A DNA stretch of 64,000 nucleotides from positions 186,001 through 250,000 of the forward strand of contig JAUNHH010000003.1 in NCBI GenBank assembly GCA_030524055.1, given 5' to 3'. This DNA comes from Actinomycetaceae bacterium. GTDB taxonomy: Bacteria; Actinomycetota; Actinomycetes; Actinomycetales; Actinomycetaceae. Numbering within the stretch: the stretch's first letter is position 1; each line of letters starts with the position of its first letter. Under the pieces are notes generated by a model, which worked only from the letters and a program-made list of their open reading frames with translations, ran no database searches and was not told where the DNA came from. Below are positions 43,374-52,613 of the stretch, piece after piece. A program made the position numbers and the translations under genes.

Positions 43374-46364
43374 ATGGCCCAAAAGTCCACATCCCAGAAA
43401 AAGGGGAGCTCGTCCTCGCGCTCCTCCTCATCGACGCGCTCATCGAAACGTTCCTCCGCAGTTGACGTTCCCCCAGGCCTGCTGGCCCAAGTGTTTTCGG
43501 CGATTGCCCGAGGCGCTGTCGCCATCTACCGCGGGTGGCGCGCCGTAGATCCACAGGTGAAACGCGATGCGCTGGCCTTTATTTGCATTGGTATTGCGAT
43601 ACTGGTGGCCCTGCGTGAATGGTTTGGCATATCTGGGCAAGCCGGCACATTTATTCACACGATTGCTGCCGGCTCTGTTGGTATTTTCTCAGTTGTCCTG
43701 CCGCTGCTTCTGGTCGTTGTTGCCAGTGAACTTTTCAGGGCGCGCCTGGGCAATTCCGCGCTGCCACACCATTTCGCTGGGGGAATCGGTGCGGCGACAG
43801 CACTGGCAGGACTTGTGCATGTGACGCAAGGAAATCCTGCCTATGACTCGATTGACTCCCTCGCTCGGGCTGGCGGGTTACTGGGCTGGTTTATTGCCCG
43901 GCCACTGACACATTTACTCTCCCCCTGGGGGGCGGGCGCCATATTAGTGCTCGTCCTTGCCTACTCACTGTTATTGGCCACGCGTACCCGGGTTGCTGAC
44001 GTTCCGCACCGTATGCGTGAACTCATTGCCATGTTTACTGGCGGGCCCATGCCTGTGCGCAAAGATGAGGCCCCAGAATCCAGTGACGAGGGCGGGGCCG
44101 GAACTAAAAGGCGGAGAAAAAAGAAAAACGAGACCCTGGCCGCAGGGGAGGATCCTTTCCTTGACTCTTACGAGGGGGATGAGTCCTTTACGAAGGCTGC
44201 GCAGGTTTCTGACATTGCGCCGCCTATTCCCGCAGGAAATGGTCTGGATGACCTGGACCCCACTCCCGTCCATGGCATTGATATCACCGGTGTTCAAGCG
44301 GCAGTAGGGACCGGACTTGATGGGCATACCGAGGTCATGCAGGTTCCTGCGCTGACTGAACCTGAACAGCCTGCGCCCCCGGCCTCGTCAATGGATCCGC
44401 AGGACACGGGACCACAAGAACTGGCCCCGCCACCCCACACGGAAGAACCCGCGGGCGCTTTCCAACCCGAACTAGATTCCTCCATTGCCTACACGCTGCC
44501 CGATGAGGAAATCCTGGTCCGCGGCGCCCCCCATAAGACGCGATCAGCTGTCAATGACCAAGTGGTGCGCGCCCTCCAACAGGTTTTCGCCGAATTTAAT
44601 GTTGACGCGAAAGTCACCGGATTTTCCCGTGGGCCCACAGTCACCCGCTACGAGGTTGTCCTTGGGCCAGGCGTAAAAGTCGATCGCCTGACGAATCTGT
44701 CAAAGAATATTGCCTACGCCGTCGCCTCTGCCGACGTGCGTATTTTGGCGCCTATCCCCGGTAAGAGCGCTATCGGCGTGGAAATCCCCAACTCTGACCG
44801 CGAAACCGTGGCCCTGGGTGATGTCCTGCGTAGCGGCGCCGCCAAACGTAACCAACACCCGCTGGTTGTGGGCGTCGGTAAAGACGTTGAAGGCGGCTAT
44901 GTGGTCACCAACCTGGCAAAAACGCCGCACCTTCTTGTTGCTGGCCAAACCGGCTCCGGTAAATCCAGCTTTGTTAACTCCATGATTACCTCCATTATGG
45001 TGCGCGCCACCCCCAACCAGGTCCGCATGATTCTCGTGGACCCCAAACGCGTGGAACTCACCATTTATGAAGGTATTCCCCACCTGATTTCCCCGATTAT
45101 TACCGACCCGAAAAAGGCCGCAGAAGCCCTCGAATGGGTGGTACGGGAAATGGACGCCCGCTACGACGACCTCGCGACCTACGGCTTTAAACACGTCGAT
45201 GACTTCAATAAGGCCATTGAATCCGGGCAAGTCCAAGCACTACCCGGATCAGAACGCGTCCTACGGCCCTACCCCTATTTGCTGGTGGTCGTTGACGAAC
45301 TCGCTGACCTCATGATGGTGGCGCCACGCGACGTGGAAGCCTCCGTCCAGCGCATTACGCAGCTGGCGCGCGCCGCTGGTATTCACCTGGTGCTGGCCAC
45401 CCAGCGTCCCTCCGTTGACGTGGTCACCGGCTTGATTAAAGCCAATGTGCCTTCCCGTCTGGCTTTCGCCACCTCCTCATTGGCGGATTCGCGAGTCATT
45501 TTGGACCAGCCCGGCGCAGAAAAACTCATTGGCCAAGGCGACGCCCTGTATCTGCCTGCGGGCGCTGGCAAACCCATGCGTGTGCAGGGCGCATGGGTCA
45601 CAGAATCAGAAATCCACCAGATCGTCCAGCACGTCAAGTCACAGATGGAAGTGTCCTATCGTGAGGACGTCGTCGCCCCCGCCACCACCGCTAAAGTCGC
45701 CGAAGATATTGGCGACGACCTGGACGACCTGTTGCTTGCCGCTGAACTCGTGGTCTCCACCCAATTGGGATCGACCTCCATGCTGCAACGCAAACTACGT
45801 AAAGGCTACGCGCGCGCTGGCCGCCTCATGGACCTGCTGGAATCACGCGGAGTGGTGGGCCCATCAGAAGGATCCAAACCACGCCAAGTGCTGGTCCAAC
45901 CCGAAGGCCTGCCCGAGGTCCTTGCCATGCTCCGCGGGGAACAAAGCCCCGCGCCAGCCGCTGCCCCAGCCGCACCTGTTGCGACAGTCACCCCACTCAT
46001 GCCGGTTTCACCGCCAGCACCCTCACCGGCAGAAATGGCCGCCCAGGGGGCAACAGCCCAAGGCGGTGAGAACCCAGCAGGGGAAGATATTGACGCCCCA
46101 ACGACGGCAGTCCCTTCCCTTGTGACCGGTAACGAGGCCGGGGCACAGGCAGAAAACCCGACTCCTCACACAAGTGACCTGCCACCAGAAAACCCGAACG
46201 CGGGCGCCGGTGACGGCCAAGGGGCCGAAGAATCTGTTGAAACCCGAGCCGTGCCCCGGCCCGCGGCCGACCCCTACGCAGGACACGACTTTGGCGGCCG
46301 ACATGACTGGGTCGATGCAGAAGAAGAACCAGATGAGGACGCGTGGCAGTTAACTGGACGCTAA
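43374..46364 (+). CDS. ftsK: DNA translocase FtsK
   Basis: 996 residues. A Ser/Lys-rich N-terminus is followed by four transmembrane helices (~residues 62-215). A Pro/Glu-rich linker then precedes the motor: alpha domain ([32 protein letters not shown]), Walker [11 protein letters not shown] near 524, Walker [14 protein letters not shown], and [24 protein letters not shown]. The gamma winged helix that reads polar guide sequences ([29 protein letters not shown]) is present. Unusually, a ~150-residue Pro/Ala/Glu-rich tail follows the gamma domain. Three copies of the dispersed repeat or its variant lie in the linker and tail (44085, 44376, 46131). Confidence 0.95.
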   Translation: MAQKSTSQKKGSSSSRSSSSTRSSKRSSAVDVPPGLLAQVFSAIARGAVAIYRGWRAVDPQVKRDALAFICIGIAILVALREWFGISGQAGTFIHTIAAGSVGIFSVVLPLLLVVVASELFRARLGNSALPHHFAGGIGAATALAGLVHVTQGNPAYDSIDSLARAGGLLGWFIARPLTHLLSPWGAGAILVLVLAYSLLLATRTRVADVPHRMRELIAMFTGGPMPVRKDEAPESSDEGGAGTKRRRKKKNETLAAGEDPFLDSYEGDESFTKAAQVSDIAPPIPAGNGLDDLDPTPVHGIDITGVQAAVGTGLDGHTEVMQVPALTEPEQPAPPASSMDPQDTGPQELAPPPHTEEPAGAFQPELDSSIAYTLPDEEILVRGAPHKTRSAVNDQVVRALQQVFAEFNVDAKVTGFSRGPTVTRYEVVLGPGVKVDRLTNLSKNIAYAVASADVRILAPIPGKSAIGVEIPNSDRETVALGDVLRSGAAKRNQHPLVVGVGKDVEGGYVVTNLAKTPHLLVAGQTGSGKSSFVNSMITSIMVRATPNQVRMILVDPKRVELTIYEGIPHLISPIITDPKKAAEALEWVVREMDARYDDLATYGFKHVDDFNKAIESGQVQALPGSERVLRPYPYLLVVVDELADLMMVAPRDVEASVQRITQLARAAGIHLVLATQRPSVDVVTGLIKANVPSRLAFATSSLADSRVILDQPGAEKLIGQGDALYLPAGAGKPMRVQGAWVTESEIHQIVQHVKSQMEVSYREDVVAPATTAKVAEDIGDDLDDLLLAAELVVSTQLGSTSMLQRKLRKGYARAGRLMDLLESRGVVGPSEGSKPRQVLVQPEGLPEVLAMLRGEQSPAPAAAPAAPVATVTPLMPVSPPAPSPAEMAAQGATAQGGENPAGEDIDAPTTAVPSLVTGNEAGAQAENPTPHTSDLPPENPNAGAGDGQGAEESVETRAVPRPAADPYAGHDFGGRHDWVDAEEEPDEDAWQLTGR
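44085..44098 (+). repeat. Dispersed 14-mer, exact copy
   Basis: Inside the FtsK linker, encoding SDEGGAG. Confidence 0.8.
44376..44389 (-). repeat. Dispersed 14-mer, variant with central C
   Basis: Minus strand CATTGACGAGGCCGGGGG in the FtsK linker; matches the extended ATTGACGAGG left end. Confidence 0.5.
46131..46144 (+). repeat. Dispersed 14-mer, variant
   Basis: AACGAGGCCGGGGC in the FtsK C-terminal tail, two changes. Confidence 0.4.
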
Positions 46365-46412
46365 TCAGCGCCTGATCGGCCAATAATGACCATCAGCAGT
46401 TAGGATCAAGGT

Positions 46413-47606
46413 ATGTCGGACAATAGTTCAGGGATCCAGGCCTCCCCACAGGTTTCCGCCGTCAATGTGCCCAATGCACTCACGGTATTGCGGCTGATTT
46501 TGGTGCCCGTCCTCTTATGGATGCTCCTCCAAGACTCCGTTGCCATTAGCGGGTGGGCGGCGCTAGCCGTATTCCTTTTTGCCGCATTTACTGATGCCCT
46601 TGATGGTCATATTGCGCGCTCGCGGAATCTCATTACGAATTTCGGCCGTATTGCTGATCCTATTGCTGATAAAGCGCTGACTCTGGGTGCCTTTATTATC
46701 TTCTCCTACCTGGGTCAATTACCCTGGTATTTCACTATTGCGGTGGCCATCCGCGAATTGGGAGTCACGCTGCTACGCGCCATCCTTTTGCGTAGAGGTG
46801 TTGTCGTCTCGGCGAATTCTGGCGGCAAACTCAAAACCGCTCTCCAGATGATTCTCATTACAGTCTTGATTATTCCCTGGGTGACATTTATGCCTGACGC
46901 CACTTTAGGGTTTATGGGAATCGGGATTTCTATCCTTGCGGGATTCACTTTAGGCGTGACCTTATGGACTGGTGGCGTCTACCTCTATGAGGCCCTGCGC
47001 GCTGGCAAAACCTCCGGCGACAGTGATGCTGTGGCGCAGACATCAGCATCGCAGGACAGCGTGCCCGCTATGCCGCGTCGTGAAAGCGTTATGCCCACGG
47101 TCCTTCCCTCATCTGTTGACGAGGGCGGAGCCGAAACTGGCGCACACACTGCCACTCCTGAACCCGTCGCCACTTTTGAAAGCCGCGATGAGTATCAGGT
47201 GGAAACAACGCCAGCGGCTCCTCCCTCCGGGGCGCCAGCCAGCACGGACGTGCCTGCCGCAGTGCCGACGCCAATGGCTCCACCCCAGGGCATACCTGCG
47301 AGTACTGACATGCCTGGACCGCCTCAAGGGAAGAGGGCGCCTATTGCTGCTCCTCCCAGCGGCGCGCCAACCAGCACTCAGCCGCCTGTCGCGCATGGTG
47401 CGACTGGAGCGCCGCATGAGGACACCGCTGACGGGGTGATTACGCGCGCGCCTGTGAGTGACAATGCGGCCCCGCCCTCGTCGAATGACCAGCCAGCGAA
47501 GCCGCAGGGGACAACCACGCGAATCCCGCGCCTGCCTTCGCCTGAAGAAAACCCAGATGAGCCCTATATGGTGGTCATCGACCCGCCTCTGCCCCCACGT
47601 CACTGA
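46413..47606 (+). CDS. pgsA: CDP-diacylglycerol-glycerol-3-phosphate phosphatidyltransferase with long tail
   Basis: 397 residues, about twice the usual ~190. The first ~195 residues are a complete enzyme: NVPNALTVLRLILVPVLLW, then the CDP-alcohol phosphotransferase motif with D61, D64-G, A-R, G78, D82 and D86 (DALDGHIAR...FGRIADPIADKA), and several transmembrane helices. It makes phosphatidylglycerol-phosphate. The remaining ~200 residues are a hydrophilic Pro/Ala/Thr-rich low-complexity extension, with repeated GAPAST-like units and no known domain. Two dispersed repeats occur in the tail (47118 plus, 47469 minus). A frameshift fusion is unlikely because the tail is continuous in one frame and has matching amino-acid bias. 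Confidence 0.9.
   Translation: MSDNSSGIQASPQVSAVNVPNALTVLRLILVPVLLWMLLQDSVAISGWAALAVFLFAAFTDALDGHIARSRNLITNFGRIADPIADKALTLGAFIIFSYLGQLPWYFTIAVAIRELGVTLLRAILLRRGVVVSANSGGKLKTALQMILITVLIIPWVTFMPDATLGFMGIGISILAGFTLGVTLWTGGVYLYEALRAGKTSGDSDAVAQTSASQDSVPAMPRRESVMPTVLPSSVDEGGAETGAHTATPEPVATFESRDEYQVETTPAAPPSGAPASTDVPAAVPTPMAPPQGIPASTDMPGPPQGKRAPIAAPPSGAPTSTQPPVAHGATGAPHEDTADGVITRAPVSDNAAPPSSNDQPAKPQGTTTRIPRLPSPEENPDEPYMVVIDPPLPPRH
47118..47131 (+). repeat. Dispersed 14-mer, 13/14 match
   Basis: GTTGACGAGGGCGGAGC, inside the PgsA tail, encoding VDEGGAE. Confidence 0.65.
47469..47482 (-). repeat. Dispersed 14-mer, exact copy
   Basis: Inside the PgsA tail; read as APPSSN in the coding frame. Confidence 0.8.
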
Positions 47607-47704
47607 GATTTTGGACACCTCAGCTGCGAAGTTCACAGCTTTTCCATTGGCTCAACTGGCGATCCTGGCGTGCATATGTGGGTGCAAAGACCTAAAGTCA
47701 AGTC

Positions 47705-48019
47705 ATGACGATTTTCCCCACCTCTCCGACGCTACTACGCACCGAAATCGGTGATGTCCTGCGTAACCTGCGTCAGAACCAGGGGCGCACTTTGCGTGAG
47801 GTATCCTCGGAAGCTCAAGTTTCCCTTGGCTACCTTTCTGAGGTCGAGCGCGGACAGAAAGAAGCATCTTCTGAACTGCTCGAAGCTATTTGTGGCGCCC
47901 TTGGAGTGCCCCTGTGGTTTGTTCTCCGTGAAGTTTCTGATCGTATGGCCGAAGCTGATGGTTCGATTGTGGCCTCCTCCGCCCAGATTGCCCCAATGCC
48001 TGTAGCCCTCATTTCCTGA
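47705..48019 (+). CDS. clgR: XRE-family regulator, ClgR-like
   Basis: 104 residues. The helix-turn-helix is [44 protein letters not shown] (~residues 28-71), the signature of ClgR/PopR, which in actinobacteria activates clp protease and other stress genes. The ORF ends with a short hydrophobic tail ([10 protein letters not shown]), similar to the degron-bearing end of ClgR that is cleaved by ClpP (family knowledge). Position pgsA-(cinA)-clgR-DUF3046-recA is the standard arrangement; here cinA is missing from between pgsA and clgR and occurs at 61127. Confidence 0.88.
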   Translation: MTIFPTSPTLLRTEIGDVLRNLRQNQGRTLREVSSEAQVSLGYLSEVERGQKEASSELLEAICGALGVPLWFVLREVSDRMAEADGSIVASSAQIAPMPVALIS

Positions 48020-48022
48020 GCG

Positions 48023-48259
48023 GTGAAACGATCAGAATTCTGGGCTGCCGTTGACGAAGTGTATGGATCGGCACTGGGCCGGTCCTACACCAGCGATCTT
48101 TATCTTGTGACATTAGGGTCCACTGCCTGCGACGCATTAGACGCGGGCGTGGACCCTAATCTCATCTGGGATGCCCTTGTGACAGAGACAGGAATGGGTG
48201 AGCAAGCCCGGTGGATACACCGGATCGACCCGAAAGAGCGCGCGCGGCGCAGAAGATAA
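48023..48259 (+). CDS. DUF3046 protein
   Basis: 78 residues from the GTG at 48023, three bases after the clgR stop. MKRSEFWAAVDEVYGSALGRSYTSDLYLVTLGSTACDALDAGVDPNLIWDAL matches the small actinobacterial DUF3046 family, whose genes nearly always stand just upstream of recA. Function is unknown; the protein is small, soluble and ends with a basic tail. recA is not adjacent here because an MFS/TetR/DUF6463 module lies in between. Confidence 0.88.
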   Translation: MKRSEFWAAVDEVYGSALGRSYTSDLYLVTLGSTACDALDAGVDPNLIWDALVTETGMGEQARWIHRIDPKERARRRR

Positions 48260-48303
48260 AGCGGTGGCCTGGGCGCGTCGCCTGTTAGAGGTAGTGGCTC
48301 CGG

Positions 48304-49485
48304 TTATTGCCGGCGAGCCAGTAGTGTATTGATTGCCAGGCATACCCCGAAAAATCCAGCAACGCTGAGATACGCTGCGGCCACGGACAATTCAATGACG
48401 AATCCAATGACGGGCAATACCGCTGCCGTTGTTACGCCAATCACTGCTTGACGTAGGGCGCCGACTTTTCCAATGACACTGTCCTTAACATTGCTCTGGA
48501 GAAAACTGACCTGTTGACTCGAAGACAGGGCCATACCAGCCCCAAGAATTACCGAGCCAAGGCAGGCAAAAAACGGTGCAGGAATGTGTGGGGCGAGGGT
48601 GGCGGCCAAGGTAGCCAGGCCGAGAATCTGAATCGCATAGCCAAGTGAAATACTCCTGCGCAGCGATGTGGTGCGGGTAAGTGCCTTTTTCCCAATAAAG
48701 GTGACCAGCAGTGCTCCGCCAGCAAAAAGCGCATCCAGAATCCCCAACCAGAAGGGGGAGGTGAAAACCTGAGCGACGAGCGGCGCCAGGGCCACAGTAA
48801 ACGCTGAAATCGTGACAAAGTCGGCGCCCACTAAAAGGAGAGCGAAAACCTTCGGCCACTGGGCGAAATCGCGGAGAATATCGCGCCAGCGGGCCTGGGA
48901 ATTCTCCGAGGGCGGGGTGTGGGAACGAATACGTGACTTCGCTACCCATAATGAGGCCGCAGCGAGGGCAAAAGCCACGCTAGCGATTCCAAACGCCACT
49001 AACTCTCCCGCATAGGCGAGGGCGGCGGCACCTATTGCGCCACCAATAATTTGTCCTCCTTGAACGGAAACTGTCCAGCGGAGATTATAGAGAGGTAACT
49101 CTATGGGGCTGACTGTGCGTGGCCCGGCAGCAAAAATCCCTGCCCGATAAAAGGGGCGAAGAATATTCATAGCAATACCCAAGGCCAAGCCAGCCAAAGG
49201 AAAATGGTGGGGAGCAGCAATATAGGCCGCCACGGAGACTGCGGCAAGAAAAGACGCCCACATACACAGCAGCGCGCTATTTATCCGGTCGGAAAGAGTG
49301 CCAGCAATGGCTGCGAGAAGAATCGGCCCAATATATTCGATAGTAACAACCGCAGTAAAGACAGCAACAGAGCCTGTGCTATGGAAAAGGGATTGACCCA
49401 AAACAATGGTGTAACAGCCGGAGGCGAAGTTAAAAAGGCCAGAGCCAAGGAGAAGTGGGGCTCCTGGTAAAGATATGCGCGCCAT
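48304..49485 (-). CDS. MFS transporter
   Basis: 393 residues with about twelve hydrophobic segments and the MFS loop 2-3 signature AGTLSDRINSALL near residue 62. It resembles the MFS_3/EntS-like drug and siderophore exporters. Substrate not deducible. It starts 25 bases after the TetR-family gene and is transcribed with it, so it is the likely target of that repressor. No ribosome-binding site of standard strength precedes the ATG, suggesting translational dependence on the upstream gene. Confidence 0.85.
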   Translation of the reverse strand: MARISLPGAPLLLGSGLFNFASGCYTIVLGQSLFHSTGSVAVFTAVVTIEYIGPILLAAIAGTLSDRINSALLCMWASFLAAVSVAAYIAAPHHFPLAGLALGIAMNILRPFYRAGIFAAGPRTVSPIELPLYNLRWTVSVQGGQIIGGAIGAAALAYAGELVAFGIASVAFALAAASLWVAKSRIRSHTPPSENSQARWRDILRDFAQWPKVFALLLVGADFVTISAFTVALAPLVAQVFTSPFWLGILDALFAGGALLVTFIGKKALTRTTSLRRSISLGYAIQILGLATLAATLAPHIPAPFFACLGSVILGAGMALSSSQQVSFLQSNVKDSVIGKVGALRQAVIGVTTAAVLPVIGFVIELSVAAAYLSVAGFFGVCLAINTLLARRQ

Positions 49486-49497
49486 TGGGTTATTCGT

Positions 49498-49511
49498 GCC
49501 CCGCCCTCGTT
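49498..49511 (-). repeat. Dispersed 14-mer, 13/14 match
   Basis: AACGAGGGCGGGGC on the minus strand, directly abutting the stop (TAA) of the TetR-family gene, in the gap before the MFS gene. Confidence 0.75.
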
Positions 49512-50146
49512 TATTTTTCGGACAGAAGCGAATCGATATGGGCTAGCCCCGCGTCTGCCATTGCGGCAACCACGCCATCTAACCATTCTGGCATTGGCGG
49601 CTGATCTGCCCCAATATAGGGGCGAACTAAACCATAAGGGAATTGCTGGATAATGACCGCCACATAATCGATAGCGTGTGCAGATCCAAATCGTTTTTCC
49701 GTCACCTCTGCGATCACTGAAAAAACGTCGTCATTGAGGGTCTCAATAGTGCGTCGTAGATCCTTTGGGCATTGCGCGAAGTCTGGATCCTCATGGTTGA
49801 TTTTCACCACTAGATCCTCGTGATGGAAAAGGGTTAATGCGCGTGCTTCATAAGGATTTTCTCGGCAATAACGCGGAATAGATTGTGCCGCTGCAATAAG
49901 GGCTCGATGAGGGTCGGTAAAGGAATGGAGTGCGCGAAGAAACTCCGTCTGAAAACGCTGAATACTACGCACCCATAAGGCCGCTAATAACACCTCGCGA
50001 GTAGGAAAACGGTAATAGAGAGAGGCGGGTCGAGCCTGCGCGATCTCCACCACCTGCGCAACGGTGGTCTGCGTGCCGCTGTGGGCCACCGCTTGCAATG
50101 CGGCGTCAAGTAAGGACTCTTCGCTGAACTTTGGAGGCCGGCCCAT
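49511..50146 (-). CDS. TetR-family transcriptional regulator
   Basis: 211 residues from the ATG at 50146 (MGRPPKFSEESLLDAALQ). The open reading extends upstream to 50236 but that part would cross the divergent gene start. The N-terminal HTH runs LLDAALQAVAHSG...TVAQVVEIAQARPASLYYRFPTREVLLAALW; the C-terminal part is a ligand-binding helical domain. No Shine-Dalgarno is evident, so translation may be leaderless. It probably represses itself, the MFS gene and the divergent DUF6463 gene from the 40-base shared region. Confidence 0.88.
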   Translation of the reverse strand: MGRPPKFSEESLLDAALQAVAHSGTQTTVAQVVEIAQARPASLYYRFPTREVLLAALWVRSIQRFQTEFLRALHSFTDPHRALIAAAQSIPRYCRENPYEARALTLFHHEDLVVKINHEDPDFAQCPKDLRRTIETLNDDVFSVIAEVTEKRFGSAHAIDYVAVIIQQFPYGLVRPYIGADQPPMPEWLDGVVAAMADAGLAHIDSLLSEK

Positions 50147-50186
50147 AAGGGGAGCGTAGCAGGGTGGCGTATGGTAGTTTTTGAGC

Positions 50187-50558
50187 ATGGAATCAAAAAC
50201 GCCCTGGGTTGGCTGGTCGCTCATCGCCATCGGCATTCTTCATAACGCTGTTGGGGTAGTTATGGGGTGGCCCATTCTGTTGGAGGGGCTAGCTGCAGGA
50301 GGTATTAATGTCTGGGAGGAAACCCCTTGGCGCTCCTTTATCTACTGGTTTTTGATCTGCGGCTTTGCTCTGATGTTAATGGGCGGGGCGGTGGTGCCAA
50401 ATGAAAGGCGAGGGGAGGTGGCGTCTTGGGGATGGATTAGCGGATTGGGTCTACTCGCTATTGGTGGAGTGGTGACTATGCCTATTTCCGGATTCTGGAC
50501 CCTGCTGATTCCTCTGGGGATTTCCGTAGTACGGCGGGTGCGCGCTGAGCGTGAGTGA
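50187..50558 (+). CDS. DUF6463-type small membrane protein
   Basis: 123 residues from the ATG at 50187. Four hydrophobic segments: WVGWSLIAIGILHNAVGVVMG, a re-entrant-like FIYWFLICGFALMLMGG, WGWISGLGLLAIGGVVTM and SGFWTLLIPLGISVV. The SGFW and NVW features fit the DUF6463 family, which is often encoded next to TetR regulators. Role unknown, possibly accessory to the divergent exporter. Transcribed away from the TetR/MFS pair. Confidence 0.7.
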   Translation: MESKTPWVGWSLIAIGILHNAVGVVMGWPILLEGLAAGGINVWEETPWRSFIYWFLICGFALMLMGGAVVPNERRGEVASWGWISGLGLLAIGGVVTMPISGFWTLLIPLGISVVRRVRAERE

Positions 50559-50568
50559 GGGTTGACTG

Positions 50569-50577
50569 TTATCCACA
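50569..50577 (+). promoter_or_regulatory. Single perfect DnaA box
   Basis: TTATCCACA, 10 bases after the DUF6463 stop and upstream of recA. One copy in a window of this size is not surprising, so any DnaA control of recA is speculative. Confidence 0.3.
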
Positions 50578-50614
50578 GCGCAAATGGCGTCATTGGGGGC
50601 GTGTCACTGGCGAT

Positions 50615-50628
50615 CGAACACATGTTCG
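50615..50628 (+). promoter_or_regulatory. LexA (SOS) box upstream of recA
   Basis: CGAACACATGTTCG is a perfect instance of the actinobacterial/Gram-positive SOS box (CGAAC-N4-GTTCG). It lies just before TATATT (50631-50636), a probable -10 element, so LexA binding would block recA transcription. The transcript leader to the recA ATG would be about 165 bases and contains a GGGCC/GGCCC hairpin. Confidence 0.92.
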
Positions 50629-50804
50629 TCTATATTCACATTCGGATGACAACGCTACCCCCCAAATTCACAGGTGGAGATGGGGAGTAACGCAAATGTG
50701 GGTGGTCGCGCATATCGTCATTTGTGTCCCCCGGAGAGGGGAGACACCTCACGACCAGATGAGCAACCGGGCCGGAGAGGCCCACAACCCGATGGGAGAA
50801 CACC

Positions 50805-52004
50805 ATGGCAGCACGGAAAAGCGCAACCAGCGCTGGCGCACAAACTGATCGCCACAAGGCTCTTGAAGTAGCCCTGGCCCAAATCGATAAGCAATTCGGT
50901 AAGGGCTCGGTCATGCGCCTGGGTGACGATAATCGTCCCCCTGTACAGGTCATCCCCACCGGGTCTTTAGCTCTGGACGTGGCCTTAGGAATTGGCGGCC
51001 TGCCCCGTGGCCGCGTTATTGAAATCTACGGCCCAGAATCTTCCGGTAAAACCACTGTCGCCCTCCACGCTGTGGCCAATGCCCAAAAGGCCGGCGGAAA
51101 TGCGGCCTTTATTGACGCCGAACACGCTCTCGATCCGGTGTATGCCCGGGCACTGGGTGTGGACACTGACGCCCTTCTCGTATCCCAGCCTGATACTGGC
51201 GAACAGGCCCTCGAAATTGCTGACATGCTGATTCGCTCGGGTGGCATTGACATTATTGTCATTGACTCCGTGGCAGCCCTGGTCCCTAAAGCTGAAATTG
51301 AAGGCGAAATGGGGGACTCCCACGTTGGTTTGCAGGCCCGCCTCATGAGTCAAGCCCTGCGGAAAATTACCGGTGCCCTATCGGCTACCGGCACCACCGC
51401 TATTTTCATTAACCAGCTGCGTGAAAAGATCGGCGTATTCTTTGGCTCCCCGGAAACCACTACCGGCGGTAAAGCCCTGAAGTTCTACGCATCTGTGCGT
51501 ATTGACGTGCGGCGCATTGAAACCCTCAAAGAAGCAGGCGCCCCTGTAGGCAACCGGACCCGCGCCAAAGTTGTGAAGAATAAAATGGCCCCGCCCTTTA
51601 AGCAGGCCGAATTCGACATTGTCTACGGCAAGGGAATTTCCCGCGAAGGCTCCATTATTGATATGGGCGTCGAAGCAGGAATTATCCGCAAATCCGGGTC
51701 CTGGTTTACCTATGGAGATGACCAACTCGGGCAGGGTAAAGAAAATGTCCGCCAATTCCTGGTGGATAACCCTGAACTTGCCCAGGAAATCGAGAATAAG
51801 ATTCTCGCTGAACTGGGCGTGGGCGATGGCGCTGAAGAGCCCGCTCCTGAAGAACCCGCACTCAAAGTTGTCTCCTCTAAAGACGCTCCCGCTAAAGAAT
51901 CTGCCGCAAAGGACAGTCCTGCGAAAGAACCTGCCGCTAAATCTGGCGGCCGTGGGTCGAAGTCGCGTCCTGCAGTAGATCCTTCAGAAGACGCTGGTTT
52001 CTGA
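50805..52004 (+). CDS. recA: Recombinase RecA
   Basis: 399 residues. Homologous recombination and SOS coprotease. [32 protein letters not shown] gives Walker A (76-83); [20 protein letters not shown] and [30 protein letters not shown] are the invariant Walker B and L2 regions. The last ~60 residues are a Lys/Ala/Pro/Glu-rich low-complexity tail longer than in most species. The ATG follows GGGAGAACACC. Regulated by the SOS box at 50615. recX follows 12 bases later. Confidence 0.98.
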   Translation: MAARKSATSAGAQTDRHKALEVALAQIDKQFGKGSVMRLGDDNRPPVQVIPTGSLALDVALGIGGLPRGRVIEIYGPESSGKTTVALHAVANAQKAGGNAAFIDAEHALDPVYARALGVDTDALLVSQPDTGEQALEIADMLIRSGGIDIIVIDSVAALVPKAEIEGEMGDSHVGLQARLMSQALRKITGALSATGTTAIFINQLREKIGVFFGSPETTTGGKALKFYASVRIDVRRIETLKEAGAPVGNRTRAKVVKNKMAPPFKQAEFDIVYGKGISREGSIIDMGVEAGIIRKSGSWFTYGDDQLGQGKENVRQFLVDNPELAQEIENKILAELGVGDGAEEPAPEEPALKVVSSKDAPAKESAAKDSPAKEPAAKSGGRGSKSRPAVDPSEDAGF

Positions 52005-52016
52005 TCGGAGTTTCTC

Positions 52017-52613
52017 ATGGTCGATTATCGCGACCCTGATGACAATCCTGATCTGCCGAGGAAAGGCCGCTCCTCCCCGGGGGAGCGGCTTGCCCGCATG
52101 AGGGAACGTAACGCCGCCTTGAGCGGTGTTGAAGCAATAGAAGCAGCACGGGAAGTCGCCTTGCGGCAATTGGATGCGCGTTCCCGTTCGCGAGCCCAAC
52201 TGCATACGGCAATCACCTCCCGAGGATTTTCTAGCGACATTGCCGATGAGGTTCTCGAACGCCTGGCACGGGTGGGCCTGGTTGATGACGCGGCCTACGC
52301 CGGCGCACTAGTGCGCGACCGTTTTCGTGGCAGCGGCAAAGTGGGCCGTGCCCTTTTAGAAGACCTTCGCCGCCGCGGTATTGGTGAAGAGGATATTCGC
52401 ACCGCCATGGACTCTATTGACCCTGAAGACGAAGTCCAGCGGGCCCGCGAATTAGTGGAATCAAAACGGCGTGCTATGGCAGGTGTGCCGCGCGATGTTG
52501 CCTGGCGGCGTTTAAGTGGCGCTCTGGCCAGAAAAGGCTACTCTTCAGGTGTAGCCATGCGCGTTATTCGTGACGCTCTTGAGGAGTGGGACAATGACAA
52601 CACTGGAGACTAA
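52017..52613 (+). CDS. recX: RecA-regulating protein RecX
   Basis: 198 residues. RecX binds and modulates RecA filaments. Three-helix repeats are visible: ALRQLDARSRSRAQLHTAITSRGFSSDIADEVLERLARVGLVDDAAYAGALVRDR, then GRALLEDLRRRGIGEEDI, and the C-terminal DVAWRRLSGALARKGYSSGVAMRVI. The N-terminal ~45 residues are a basic/acidic extension. In most actinobacteria miaB follows soon after; here the first HEAT-like gene begins 20 bases before the recX stop and is therefore coupled to the recA-recX transcript. Confidence 0.95.
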   Translation: MVDYRDPDDNPDLPRKGRSSPGERLARMRERNAALSGVEAIEAAREVALRQLDARSRSRAQLHTAITSRGFSSDIADEVLERLARVGLVDDAAYAGALVRDRFRGSGKVGRALLEDLRRRGIGEEDIRTAMDSIDPEDEVQRARELVESKRRAMAGVPRDVAWRRLSGALARKGYSSGVAMRVIRDALEEWDNDNTGD

